The notes beneath the pieces are model-generated. The model saw only the letters and a program-made list of their open reading frames with translations, did no database searches and was not told where the DNA came from. Made by a program: the position numbers and the translations under genes. A stretch of DNA of 12,967 nucleotides, taken from contig JAEWJV010000259.1 in the NCBI GenBank assembly GCA_023386395.1, forward strand, positions 1-12,967. Reading direction: 5' to 3'. Of the stretch, positions 1-7,939 are shown in pieces; within the stretch, counting starts at the first letter, position 1, and each line of letters begins with the position of its first letter. Origin of the DNA: Bacteroidota bacterium (GTDB lineage: Bacteria; Bacteroidota; Bacteroidia; Chitinophagales; Chitinophagaceae).

Positions 1-1
1 A

Positions 2-856
2 GACATTACAGGCTCGGGCAGTTTTGGAACAAACGATCAGGGCGAAAAGGTTATGATCGGGCTCGTGAAGGATATTACAGAGGAAAGGAAAAATGAAATT
101 TTAATAATCGAAACCAATAAAGAACTGGCGGAAAAAAATGCAGCGCTTGAAAAAACCAACAGGGAACTGGAACAATTTGCCCGCATAGCCAGCCATGATT
201 TACAGGAGCCGTTGCGGAAAATTCAAACGTTCAGCAATATGCTTAAAGGAGATGTGAGTAATAAAGAGACTATAGAAAGCTATCTTGAAAAAATAAATGT
301 TTCTGCAGGACGCATGCAAACATTAATCCGGGATGTGCTTAATTATTCCCGCACAGCGCATTTAAAGGAAAAATTTGAAGAAGTTGATTTAAATAATATC
401 ATTGAAAATGCAGAACACGATTTCGAACTGTTGATTGAAGAAAAGCACGCAGTAATTAAATATAAAAATTTACCAACCGTTAAAGGAATTCCGCTGTTAT
501 TCTCGCAACTCTTTTCAAACCTTATCAGCAATGCATTAAAATTTTCCAGTAAAAACCCTGTTATACAAATTAGTTCTTCCAAAGCCACCGATCCAGAAAT
601 AAGGCAGTATTTACAACTTGATCCGCAAAAAAAATATCATCACATTGTTTTTAAAGATAACGGCATTGGCTTTGAAGAAGAATATGCTGAACAAATTTTT
701 GCTATTTTTCAACGGCTGCACGGCAGGCAGGATTATTCGGGCACAGGTATTGGTTTGGCTCTTGTAAAGAAAATAGTGGAAAACCACGAAGGTATTATTA
801 CTGCTACAGGCAAGCTCAATAAAGGCGCAAGGTTTGATATTTATTTGCCCGCATAA
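2..856 (+). CDS. PAS-domain sensor histidine kinase, 3' part (5' end outside window)
   Basis: The reading frame is open from base 2, so the ATG at 53 is probably internal and the gene starts upstream of the window. The visible N-terminus ends in a PAC-like segment, GLVKDITEERKNE, the usual end of a PAS sensor domain. A coiled-coil linker of about 30 residues follows. Counting from the ATG at 53, the HisKA phosphoacceptor is H48 in ASHDLQEPLRKI. The ATPase domain shows the N box (NLISNALKF, N156 and N160), G1 box (DNGIGF, 202-207), F box (IFAIFQRLH) and G2 box (GTGIGLAL, 230-237). The RLHGRQDYSGTGIGLAL stretch is typical of phytochrome-like and PAS kinases. The protein ends right after the ATPase domain, with no receiver domain. 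All catalytic motifs are intact, so it should autophosphorylate and pass phosphate to a response regulator. No regulator gene lies in the window and the stimulus is unknown. Confidence 0.93.
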   Translation, partial: DITGSGSFGTNDQGEKVMIGLVKDITEERKNEILIIETNKELAEKNAALEKTNRELEQFARIASHDLQEPLRKIQTFSNMLKGDVSNKETIESYLEKINVSAGRMQTLIRDVLNYSRTAHLKEKFEEVDLNNIIENAEHDFELLIEEKHAVIKYKNLPTVKGIPLLFSQLFSNLISNALKFSSKNPVIQISSSKATDPEIRQYLQLDPQKKYHHIVFKDNGIGFEEEYAEQIFAIFQRLHGRQDYSGTGIGLALVKKIVENHEGIITATGKLNKGARFDIYLPA

Positions 857-902
857 ATTTTATGGTAAAACATTCCGGTGTTATTATTTCCCGGCCGTGT
901 AT

Positions 903-1859
903 TTATGACTTATCACCATTAAGCCAAGCCACTTTTTGCTCTGGGTTATGATCTTTACCTATAATATCTTTATACAGTTCAGGCCTTCTTGCTTTTATAT
1001 ACCTGTATCCACCGGCCCGGGTGAGCTTTTCCGCAGAAATGGTTGCCGTTACAAAGCTGTCTTCAAATGAACGGCATTCTGCAATCACATCTCCAAAAGG
1101 ATCAATAATCATGGAGCAGCCATTCTTTAGCTGGTCATCATCCATTCCAACCGGGTTTGAAAATATGGCATATACTGCATTGTCGTAAGCCCGTGCAGGC
1201 AGCCACTTCATAAGCCAGGCCCTGCCTTTCATTCCATCAAATTCCAATCGTAAGGAGGTTGGGTCGGTTTCGCGGTTTTTCCAAAGTTGGGGATCAACGA
1301 ATCCGGCGCCCGGCCGCGTTGATGGCGTGCACATAGTTACATGCGGCATAAAAATAATATCTGCCCCCAGAAGTTTTGTAGCACGAACGTTTTCGATAAT
1401 GTTGTTATCATAACAAATCAATATGCCGCATTTCCACCCGTTAATTTCAAATATGCAATAGCTGTTTCCTGCTTTCAAATATGAATTTATAAACGGGTGC
1501 AGTTTCCTGTATTTGGCCACTAAACCATTCTTATCTACGCAAACATAGGTGTTGAATAAATTTTCATGCTCATCTTTCTCAAACAATCCTGCCAGGATAA
1601 AGATGTTGTTGTGTTTCGCTATTTCAGTAAGCTTTAAAATGCTTTCGCCGGCTGGAACAAACTCTGCCACATCAAGCATTTGTTCTTTTGAAAGATGGCT
1701 TGCAAACGTGTAGCCGGTAATGCAACATTCATGAAAGCATATAACCTGTGAACCCTGAATGGCCGCTCTTTTTGCAAGGGATTTAATGATTGAAAGATTA
1801 TAGTCTTTATCATTACTCCTGTTCTCAAATTGCGCTGTCGATATTTTAATATTATTCAT
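903..1859 (-). CDS. Carbon-nitrogen hydrolase (nitrilase superfamily)
   Basis: This is a cytoplasmic amidase-type enzyme of the nitrilase fold that would cleave a C-N bond through a cysteine thiol. Numbering from the upstream ATG at 1892, the catalytic triad is complete: E55 in CFHECCITGY, K130 in YRKLHPF, and C160 in GILICYDNN. I place the start at the ATG at 1859 (MNNIKISTAQF, 318 residues) because the family's first beta strand begins there. The start at 1892 would add 11 residues with no family resemblance, but cannot be excluded. After the cysteine, about 45 residues (roughly 185-230), rich in Trp, Pro and Arg, separate the C160 strand from the conserved ARAYDNAVYAIFSNP segment; this looks longer than in compact members such as N-carbamoylputrescine amidase. 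The substrate cannot be named. The gene lies downstream of the FtsX permease on the same strand, about 114 bp away, and could be co-transcribed. It converges on the kinase, with 46 bp between the stops. Confidence 0.9.
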   Translation of the reverse strand: MNNIKISTAQFENRSNDKDYNLSIIKSLAKRAAIQGSQVICFHECCITGYTFASHLSKEQMLDVAEFVPAGESILKLTEIAKHNNIFILAGLFEKDEHENLFNTYVCVDKNGLVAKYRKLHPFINSYLKAGNSYCIFEINGWKCGILICYDNNIIENVRATKLLGADIIFMPHVTMCTPSTRPGAGFVDPQLWKNRETDPTSLRLEFDGMKGRAWLMKWLPARAYDNAVYAIFSNPVGMDDDQLKNGCSMIIDPFGDVIAECRSFEDSFVTATISAEKLTRAGGYRYIKARRPELYKDIIGKDHNPEQKVAWLNGDKS

Positions 1860-1952
1860 ATTGAAAAGCTGCGTTGCAACGAATGTAGGCATTGTTCAAC
1901 TTTTCGAAATTTGTTATACCGGCTTATTCAAAACGCAGGTTAATTATTCTTA

Positions 1953-1971
1953 GCAGTCATACGATTACTGC
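1953..1971. other. Small hairpin after the FtsX permease stop
   Basis: GCAGT and ACTGC form a 5-bp stem that continues, after one mismatch, with AT/AT around the loop ACG. It lies 2 bp beyond the stop of the permease gene. No T-run follows on either strand, so it is not a convincing terminator and read-through into the hydrolase gene is plausible. The rest of the spacer (1860-1973) shows no recognisable promoter. Confidence 0.3.
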
Positions 1972-1973
1972 AA

Positions 1974-4433
1974 TTATTCCGTTCGTAAAGATTTAACAGG
2001 ATTCGCTAAGGCTGCTTTTATTGCCTGGAAACTTATAGTTGCCAGGGCAATGATTATTGCAGCCATTCCGCTTGCAAAAAATATTAACCAGCTTACATCA
2101 ATGCGGTAAGCATAATCCAGCAACCATTGATGCATATAATACCATGCAATGGGCGTAGCAATCACAAAAGCAATGGCGATGAGTATGATAAATTCTTTAG
2201 AAAACAGGTAGACAATATTACCTGTGGTGGCACCCAATACTTTGCGGATGCCAACTTCTTTTATTCTTTGCACTGTCATGAAGGATGCAAGCCCGTACAA
2301 TCCAAGACAACTCAGGAAAATTGCGATGGCGGCAAAAATTTTATACAATTGCGACAACTGGTTTTCCTGTTCGTAGAAACCGGCGATCTTATCATCTAAA
2401 AACCTGTATTCATAAACATAATTTGGAAATATTTGCTGCCATAAGTTTTTGATGGATTGCATGGCAGCGGCGAGGTTTGAAGCTGCAAGTTTTATAGAAG
2501 CCTGGCGATACATGGTGCTGTTTGTCGCTATAAGCAATGGCGAAACGCTATTGCGCAAAGACCTGTCATTAAAATCTTTTACTACACCAACAACAGGACA
2601 TTTTATTAAGCCGCCCATTATACTTATTTCTTTGTTCAATATATCTTCCGGCTTTTTCAATCCTAAACTTTTCACAAACGATTCATTCACCAAAAATTCT
2701 TTTGTCCAGTCCGATGGCTCCAGATTCCTTCCGGCTACCAGTTGTAATTTATAAGCCGGTACATAATTGTCGTCGGCGAATTTGGTAATAGCCTGGAAGT
2801 CTTCGTCTTTTATTGCATGGTCAAATTTGAACGTAGTAAACGTATTATTGTCCTCCATAGGGGAGTTGGAGTTAAAGCTTACTGCCTGCACGCCATTTAC
2901 ACTCAATAACCGTTGCTTTAAATAATCCGTGATCTCAGAACCCGTGCTATCGGGGCGAAATGGAACATTTACAATAGCATCTTTATCAAAGCCCAGCGGC
3001 TGGTTCATAAAATAATCCATTTGCTTAACAATGATGAGCGTTCCTATAATGAGTGCCTGTGCAATGATGAATTGAAACACTACCAATCCTCTTCTTAGTG
3101 AAATGCCTTTAACAGTGTTTGCGGTGAGTTTACTCTTTAAAGCATTAACAGGATTGAAACGTGATAAAACAATAGAAGGATAAAAACCGGCAAGCGCGGT
3201 TACAGCAATTGTTACAGCTAAAAGAAATAAAATGATTGAAGGATTGCTGAATATATTGAATGAAAGCGAGAGTTCTAATAACTGATTTATATAAGGCAAT
3301 GTAAGAATTGTAATAAGGGCTGCAAATATTACTGCACTCAATACAATCAAAAACGTTTCTGTGAGGAATTGAATTTTTAATTGCGATTTATTACTGCCCA
3401 ATACTTTTCTTACACCAACTTCTTTTGCACGGTTAATAGCCTGCGCAGTGGAGAGATTGATGAAGTTTACGCAGGCTATCAAAAGAATAAATGCTGCAAT
3501 CAGCCACAATACATTAATTAGTTCATGACTGATTGTTTTGTTGCTGTAATTACCTGCCTGTGCATCATAGTGTACCGCATTTAATGGTTGTATAATATTG
3601 CTATTCTTATTATCCGGCGGCAGCGCTTTTCTTGAATATGCCCGCAATTGCTGATTAAAATTGTCAACAGAAATATTGGGCGGCAACAAAACATAACAAC
3701 CAAAATCAGCGGAAGTTCCATTCCAGTCAGGCTGTGCAAATCCATATTGCTTATCACCTGTAAAATCGGTTCCCCAGGCAATAACCAGTTTAAGCTGAAA
3801 GTCTGTATTGGCCGGTATGCTTGCAAGAATGCCCGAAACTTTTAGGGCCACCGGCGGAGACTGAAATAATCCTGCACCAATGCTGTATGTTCCGGTTAAT
3901 TTAATGGTTTTGCCAATTGCTGTTTTCCAATCGCCGAAATATGTTTCTGCAACTTCTTTTGTAAGCAATACATGGTTTGGGTCTTTTAATGATTCATACG
4001 AACCTGCGAGTAACGGAAAATCGAACATTTTAAAGAATGATGGCGCTGTATAAAATACACCGCTCTGCTCCTTGAAATTTTTTACAGGCGTTCCATTGTC
4101 ATCAAGCGGCTGCAGCTCATCGTTGTGGCTTGCATAAACCGGGGCAATTTGCTCTATTTGGGGAAACGCCGCTTTCATTCCTTCAGGCATTGGAAACGGA
4201 ACGTTTTTCATGTAGGAAACAGTTGCTGCATCTGCATGATGCGCTTCCGTCAATACACGATAGATGCGGTCTTTCTTTGAATGAAACTCATCGAAACTTG
4301 TTTGATATTGAATGATCATAAAGATCATCATACAAACAGCAATGCCCACAGCCAGGCCGGCAATGTTGATAATAGTATAATTCCTGTTGCGGGTTAAACT
4401 TCTGAATGCGGTTTTAAAATAATTACGAAACAT
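1974..4433 (-). CDS. FtsX/MacB-type ABC transporter permease
   Basis: This 819-residue inner membrane protein has the duplicated layout common in Bacteroidota. It has an N-terminal TM helix (about 21-42, INIAGLAVGIAVCMMIFMII), then a large periplasmic MacB core domain to about 300. The first FtsX membrane block (about 305-425) carries KEVGVRKVLG at 337-346. A second TM helix (about 449-470) and a second periplasmic domain follow, and a C-terminal FtsX block carries KEVGIRKVLG at 725-734. The two RKVLG motifs mark the cytoplasmic ends that meet the ATPase in this family. Such permeases usually work as mechanotransducers coupling cytoplasmic ATP hydrolysis to periplasmic events (export of peptides, macrolides or lipoproteins, or envelope remodelling). 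No ATP-binding subunit is encoded in the window, so the partner must be elsewhere. The length is normal for the group and the frame is intact. The start ATG at 4433 is supported by the MFRNYFKTAFRSLTRNRNYT opening, typical of the family. Confidence 0.95.
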   Translation of the reverse strand: MFRNYFKTAFRSLTRNRNYTIINIAGLAVGIAVCMMIFMIIQYQTSFDEFHSKKDRIYRVLTEAHHADAATVSYMKNVPFPMPEGMKAAFPQIEQIAPVYASHNDELQPLDDNGTPVKNFKEQSGVFYTAPSFFKMFDFPLLAGSYESLKDPNHVLLTKEVAETYFGDWKTAIGKTIKLTGTYSIGAGLFQSPPVALKVSGILASIPANTDFQLKLVIAWGTDFTGDKQYGFAQPDWNGTSADFGCYVLLPPNISVDNFNQQLRAYSRKALPPDNKNSNIIQPLNAVHYDAQAGNYSNKTISHELINVLWLIAAFILLIACVNFINLSTAQAINRAKEVGVRKVLGSNKSQLKIQFLTETFLIVLSAVIFAALITILTLPYINQLLELSLSFNIFSNPSIILFLLAVTIAVTALAGFYPSIVLSRFNPVNALKSKLTANTVKGISLRRGLVVFQFIIAQALIIGTLIIVKQMDYFMNQPLGFDKDAIVNVPFRPDSTGSEITDYLKQRLLSVNGVQAVSFNSNSPMEDNNTFTTFKFDHAIKDEDFQAITKFADDNYVPAYKLQLVAGRNLEPSDWTKEFLVNESFVKSLGLKKPEDILNKEISIMGGLIKCPVVGVVKDFNDRSLRNSVSPLLIATNSTMYRQASIKLAASNLAAAMQSIKNLWQQIFPNYVYEYRFLDDKIAGFYEQENQLSQLYKIFAAIAIFLSCLGLYGLASFMTVQRIKEVGIRKVLGATTGNIVYLFSKEFIILIAIAFVIATPIAWYYMHQWLLDYAYRIDVSWLIFFASGMAAIIIALATISFQAIKAALANPVKSLRTE

Positions 4434-4783
4434 TGTTTGAACCTGGATTTATATAATTAATGAATTACATGGATCTATTAATTTATGCATGCCTGCACAG
4501 GTAAAAAATCACAATGTCAATGCCAATGCCTAAATACTTGTTTCTGAAATGTTTAAAAAGGAAATATTTAATGTAATGTACGATAGCGAACATTTTTTGT
4601 GCGCACATGAACGCAGGAAATTTCAGTTACATGGATGCAAATGCCTATGATCATTTTTTTGCCATAGCATGCTTACGATTATTTAAAGTATTTATTGGCA
4701 TTTATAAATGCGGCAGTTCAAAATATGGGATTCTTAAAATTCAATGCATAAATACTGTCCATGTTTGCAGAAAAATATCATGC
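4434..4783. other. Intergenic region upstream of the FtsX permease gene
   Basis: This is about 350 bp of AT-rich DNA between the permease start and the terminator of the efflux operon. It must hold the permease promoter, but I find no clean TTTG/TAnnTTTG match on the minus strand. Visible features are a perfect 10-bp palindrome TGTGCGCACA at 4598-4607 and a 10-bp direct repeat TTACATGGAT at 4465-4474 and 4627-4636. A 65-codon open frame on the plus strand (4607-4804) runs into the terminator stem and is judged spurious. Confidence 0.5.
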
Positions 4784-4817
4784 AAAAAAGGAGGTTCCCT
4801 TTAACAGGAACCTCCTT
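4784..4817 (-). terminator. Rho-independent terminator of the efflux operon
   Basis: A perfect 11-bp inverted repeat, AAGGAGGTTCC (4788-4798) and GGAACCTCCTT (4807-4817), encloses an 8-nt loop. Read on the minus strand, the stem starts about 30 nt after the TAG stop of the channel gene and is followed by six T residues (4789-4784). Stem, loop and U-tract meet the classic criteria. No plus-strand gene ends here, so the signal serves the minus-strand operon. Confidence 0.9.
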
Positions 4818-4846
4818 AACATCTTTACACTTTTTCTTTCAACTTG

Positions 4847-6133
4847 CTACCAATACTTGTACCCCGTTACCCTTGCATATTCCACTTTTGCCAAAGCCAG
4901 TTGATATTCATAACGCAGCTCGGTTAATAAAGCGCGTTGCAAATTCACGGCGGCATCTGTAATGTCTGTATTCAGGCCAATACCATTCAAATAACGGCTG
5001 GAAGCAATCTGCACAGCGGCTTCAGCAGTTTCAATCTGGCTTTTCATATTCTTTAATTTTTCTGCATTAGTTTGAATATCCGTCAACGCCTGCTGAATAT
5101 TTTGCTGGTATTCATTATTCAAGCTTTCCTGGGCCAACTGGTTTTGTTTTACCTGTGCTTCTGCAACAGCAATTTGCTTTTTCGTTTTGGCATCAAACAG
5201 CGGCACTTTTAAACTCACACCGCCTGCATAATTAAAACGGGCTTCATTTACATTAGGCACATAACCATTCTTTACGCCTGCTGAACCATTTAACGTAACA
5301 CTGGGTTTATCTGTTTGCCTCACTACTTTCAAATCAGCTTTGGCCTGTTCAATTCTATCCTGTGCCAGCAAAAAATCAGGCGCCGATGCAGAAGCTGTTG
5401 TAAAAGCATCCTGCGGTGTTTGAACAGGTAAATTAAAATCGAAACCATTGTTGGCGATATTGTTATTACCTGTCGTGTATTGCAGCAATGTAATTTGCTT
5501 TTGCAGGTTGTTTAAAAGGTCTTCCCTCAAATTAATTTCATTATCCACCTGCGACTGAAGGTTTAATACATCAAGTTTAATGGCATCGCCATTTTTTAAT
5601 TTGTTTTCCGCGATGGTTTTATTGGCGTTCAGGTAATTTAAAACACTGTCTTCAACTGCAATAGCCTTCCTGAAATAAATAATGTTGTAATAAATATTGG
5701 CTACCTGGCTCGCCAGTTGTGTTTGTACATTGGTTACATTATCTGTAGCATATTTAAGATCGGTTTTCGATTTATCAACATTGGCTTTCAATCTTCCAAA
5801 ATCAAGCAGCATATATTGTGCGCCCACATTTGCATTGAAATTATGCACAGGCGCAAACTGGAAATTTTGTTTTTGTCCATTCACTTCAAGCGGTAAAGTA
5901 ATTTTTGGCTGCACATACTCATAGCTGCCGTTCAGATCAACTGTTGGCAGGTTTGTTTTAGCCGCATCAATGCGCTTTTGTGCAATATTAATTTGGTTTT
6001 GCGCTTCATGCACTTTTGGATAATAAGTGAATGACTGGTTGATAATACTTTTCAATTCACTGTTTGCAGGTGTTTGTGCATTGGCTATTACCGAAGCATA
6101 CAACAATGTGAATGTTATTAAATGCTTTTTCAT
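4847..6133 (-). CDS. TolC-family outer membrane efflux channel
   Basis: This is the outer membrane and periplasmic tunnel of a tripartite efflux pump. From the ATG at 6133 the protein has 428 residues and opens with a signal peptide, MKKHLITFTLLYASVIANA, cut before QTPANSE. An ATG further upstream at 6220 is in frame but would bury this signal peptide behind 29 extra residues, so 6133 is preferred. The body shows two OEP repeats with long heptad-rich helices (INIAQKRIDAAKTNLP early on; later AEAQVKQNQLAQESLNNEYQ). The C-terminal repeat contains RYLNGIGLNTDITDAAVNLQ, a variant of the R-Y-x-x-G helical signature of the family, and the protein ends near ARVTGYKYW. It is the last gene of the operon after tetR, the membrane fusion protein and the DHA2 antiporter, so it should be the dedicated channel of that pump. 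A strong terminator follows. Confidence 0.93.
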   Translation of the reverse strand: MKKHLITFTLLYASVIANAQTPANSELKSIINQSFTYYPKVHEAQNQINIAQKRIDAAKTNLPTVDLNGSYEYVQPKITLPLEVNGQKQNFQFAPVHNFNANVGAQYMLLDFGRLKANVDKSKTDLKYATDNVTNVQTQLASQVANIYYNIIYFRKAIAVEDSVLNYLNANKTIAENKLKNGDAIKLDVLNLQSQVDNEINLREDLLNNLQKQITLLQYTTGNNNIANNGFDFNLPVQTPQDAFTTASASAPDFLLAQDRIEQAKADLKVVRQTDKPSVTLNGSAGVKNGYVPNVNEARFNYAGGVSLKVPLFDAKTKKQIAVAEAQVKQNQLAQESLNNEYQQNIQQALTDIQTNAEKLKNMKSQIETAEAAVQIASSRYLNGIGLNTDITDAAVNLQRALLTELRYEYQLALAKVEYARVTGYKYW

Positions 6134-6248
6134 TTGTATATTTTTTGTTGTTTCAATAGTCTTATGGAGCGTCTTAATATACATTCCGCTTGTAAAAAGA
6201 ATTTTATACCGGCGTTTCATTCGTATATTTTTTTAGTTTAAATTTTAT

Positions 6249-6282
6249 AAAGGCCGGCACTGTTACATGCCGTACCTTTTTT
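6249..6282. other. Hairpin between antiporter and channel genes
   Basis: AAAGGCCGGCA (6249-6259) pairs with TGCCGTACCTT (6268-6279 region) as CGGCA/TGCCG, an internal mismatch (C against TA), then AAAGG/CCTTT, around an 8-nt loop. On the plus strand six Ts follow (6277-6282), but no plus-strand gene ends there. On the minus strand the tail is only TTTATAAAATTT. It may act as a leaky terminator or an RNA stability element between the two cistrons. Confidence 0.5.
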
Positions 6283-6338
6283 ATTGCTGCTTAATTTTTT
6301 GTGCTTTAATCATGTGTCAGATACATAAACAAAATTCT

Positions 6339-7913
6339 TTAATGCGCTTCAAGCATTGCTTTTGAAGCACCTCCATTATTAACTGTTTTTTTCTTTGTTC
6401 TTAAAAACACCACCAGCGGCAATGCCAGGGCAAAGAATATGGCAATAAGATTGAATGTATCGAGGTAGGCCAAATAATATGCCTGCCGGTCAACCTGGTT
6501 GTTTAAAATTGCCAATGCGCCATGCGCTGCAGATGAACTGTCAATATTCATGTGTGCTGATAATCCCTGCGTAATAGCCATAATGCGTTGTGTGTATTCA
6601 GGCGAGCCTGGTGTGAGGTTGCCTACCAAACTTGTGCGGTGCAATGCATAATGGTGTGCCACATAATTGTTGGCAATGGCAATGCCAAATGCACCACCTA
6701 ATTGCCGCACCATATTATTCAATGCAATGCCTGCGGAGTAATCTTTTGGCTGCAAGCCAACCACTGCCTGGTTTATCAGCGGCAGCATTACCATAGAAAG
6801 GCCTGCCGAACGTATAAGAAACGGGAAAAAGAAATCCCAGCGGCCGGCATCAGGGCTTATTTTAGCAGTCATAAATGTGAAGGCCGAAAACAATATAAAC
6901 CCTGTTACCACAAACGGAACGGATGATACGCCTTTACTCATTAATTTGCCTATAACAGGCATTAATATTACTGAGATTAACGAAGGCGCTAACAGTGCAA
7001 GGCCTGTTTCATAAGCCGTAAAACCCATTACACGCTGTGCAAGCACTGGATAAACAAATACGGAAGTGTACAATCCGAAGCCTACAATAAAAGTAAAGAT
7101 GGTAGTAAAAATAAGATTGCGGTTGTTTAACACTCTTAGGTTTACTGCGGGCTTTTCAATTCTTAATTCGCGTATAATAAAACTGGTTAAGCCGGCAAAT
7201 GCTAAAGCGGCGCAAATGCGGATAGAATTGCTGCTGAACCAATCTTCTGTTTCCCCTCTTTCCAGCACATATTGCAAACATCCTATTCCCGCGGCGAGAA
7301 AAAGGATGCCTTTATAATCTATATACATGCCTTTTTTGTGCTCACCTTCCTTATCTTTCTTATCAATAAATGTGTAGGCAAGAAGTATGGCAATAATACC
7401 GATGGGAACATTGATCATAAATATTAAAGGCCAGCTAAAATGTTCTATGATGATTCCACCGATAGTTGGGCCAAATGTTGGCCCGAGCACCATGCCCATG
7501 CCGAACAAGCCGGATGCAACAGGCCTTTCTTCTTCTGAGAATGCATCAAATAATATTGCCTGCGAAGTGGAAAGCAATGCACCGCCGCCAACACCCTGTA
7601 TAAAACGCCAGATAATTATTTCAACTAACCCTGTTGACTGGCCGCACATATAGGAAGCCAGTGTAAAAATTATCATGGATGCGAGATAATAATTCTTTCT
7701 GCCAAAATATTCTGCCAAAAAACTGGTAAGCGGAATGATGATTACATTGGCGATGGCATAAGAAGTAATTACCCAGCTCATGTCTTCAATGCTTACACCG
7801 AGGCTTCCCGCCATATCTGTGATAGCAACGTTCACAATAGAAGTATCTACCAGCTCCATTACTGCGGCAGATACAGTTGTAATTACAATTATATATTTAG
7901 CGAGCTTTTTCAT
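6339..7913 (-). CDS. DHA2-family MFS multidrug efflux antiporter (EmrB/QacA type)
   Basis: This inner membrane drug:H+ antiporter has about 14 predicted TM segments. From the ATG at 7913 it has 524 residues and starts MKKLAKYIIVITTVSAAVME. An upstream in-frame TTG at 7952 would add 13 residues that lie inside a repeat element, so it is rejected. Family motifs are clear: LVDTSIVNVA (21-30), the DHA2 TM1 signature; W47 and the motif-A-like loop LAEYFGRKN (about 66-74); R103 in IIWRFIQGVGGG; and antiporter motif C as GPTFGPTIGG (144-153). Acidic residues in TM1 (E20, D23) are candidates for proton coupling, judged by position only. It belongs with the membrane fusion protein upstream and the TolC channel downstream as an EmrAB-TolC-like pump. 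Substrates in this family are hydrophobic toxins, uncouplers, dyes or antibiotics; the actual one is unknown. Confidence 0.94.
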   Translation of the reverse strand: MKKLAKYIIVITTVSAAVMELVDTSIVNVAITDMAGSLGVSIEDMSWVITSYAIANVIIIPLTSFLAEYFGRKNYYLASMIIFTLASYMCGQSTGLVEIIIWRFIQGVGGGALLSTSQAILFDAFSEEERPVASGLFGMGMVLGPTFGPTIGGIIIEHFSWPLIFMINVPIGIIAILLAYTFIDKKDKEGEHKKGMYIDYKGILFLAAGIGCLQYVLERGETEDWFSSNSIRICAALAFAGLTSFIIRELRIEKPAVNLRVLNNRNLIFTTIFTFIVGFGLYTSVFVYPVLAQRVMGFTAYETGLALLAPSLISVILMPVIGKLMSKGVSSVPFVVTGFILFSAFTFMTAKISPDAGRWDFFFPFLIRSAGLSMVMLPLINQAVVGLQPKDYSAGIALNNMVRQLGGAFGIAIANNYVAHHYALHRTSLVGNLTPGSPEYTQRIMAITQGLSAHMNIDSSSAAHGALAILNNQVDRQAYYLAYLDTFNLIAIFFALALPLVVFLRTKKKTVNNGGASKAMLEAH

Positions 7914-7939
7914 GAGGTTTATTTTGCCGTTAATGGTAA

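Noticed and set aside
857..902. Bidirectional terminator between the converging kinase and hydrolase genes
   Set aside because: Only a CCGG core is palindromic; no stem of useful length or T-run is present.
2127..2399. Plus-strand open frames inside the permease gene and similar frames in other genes
   Set aside because: They are antisense shadows of strongly supported genes, with no family resemblance.
4607..4804. 65-codon plus-strand open frame in the gap upstream of the permease gene
   Set aside because: Cysteine-rich, low-complexity product with no family resemblance; it ends inside the terminator hairpin of the opposite-strand operon.
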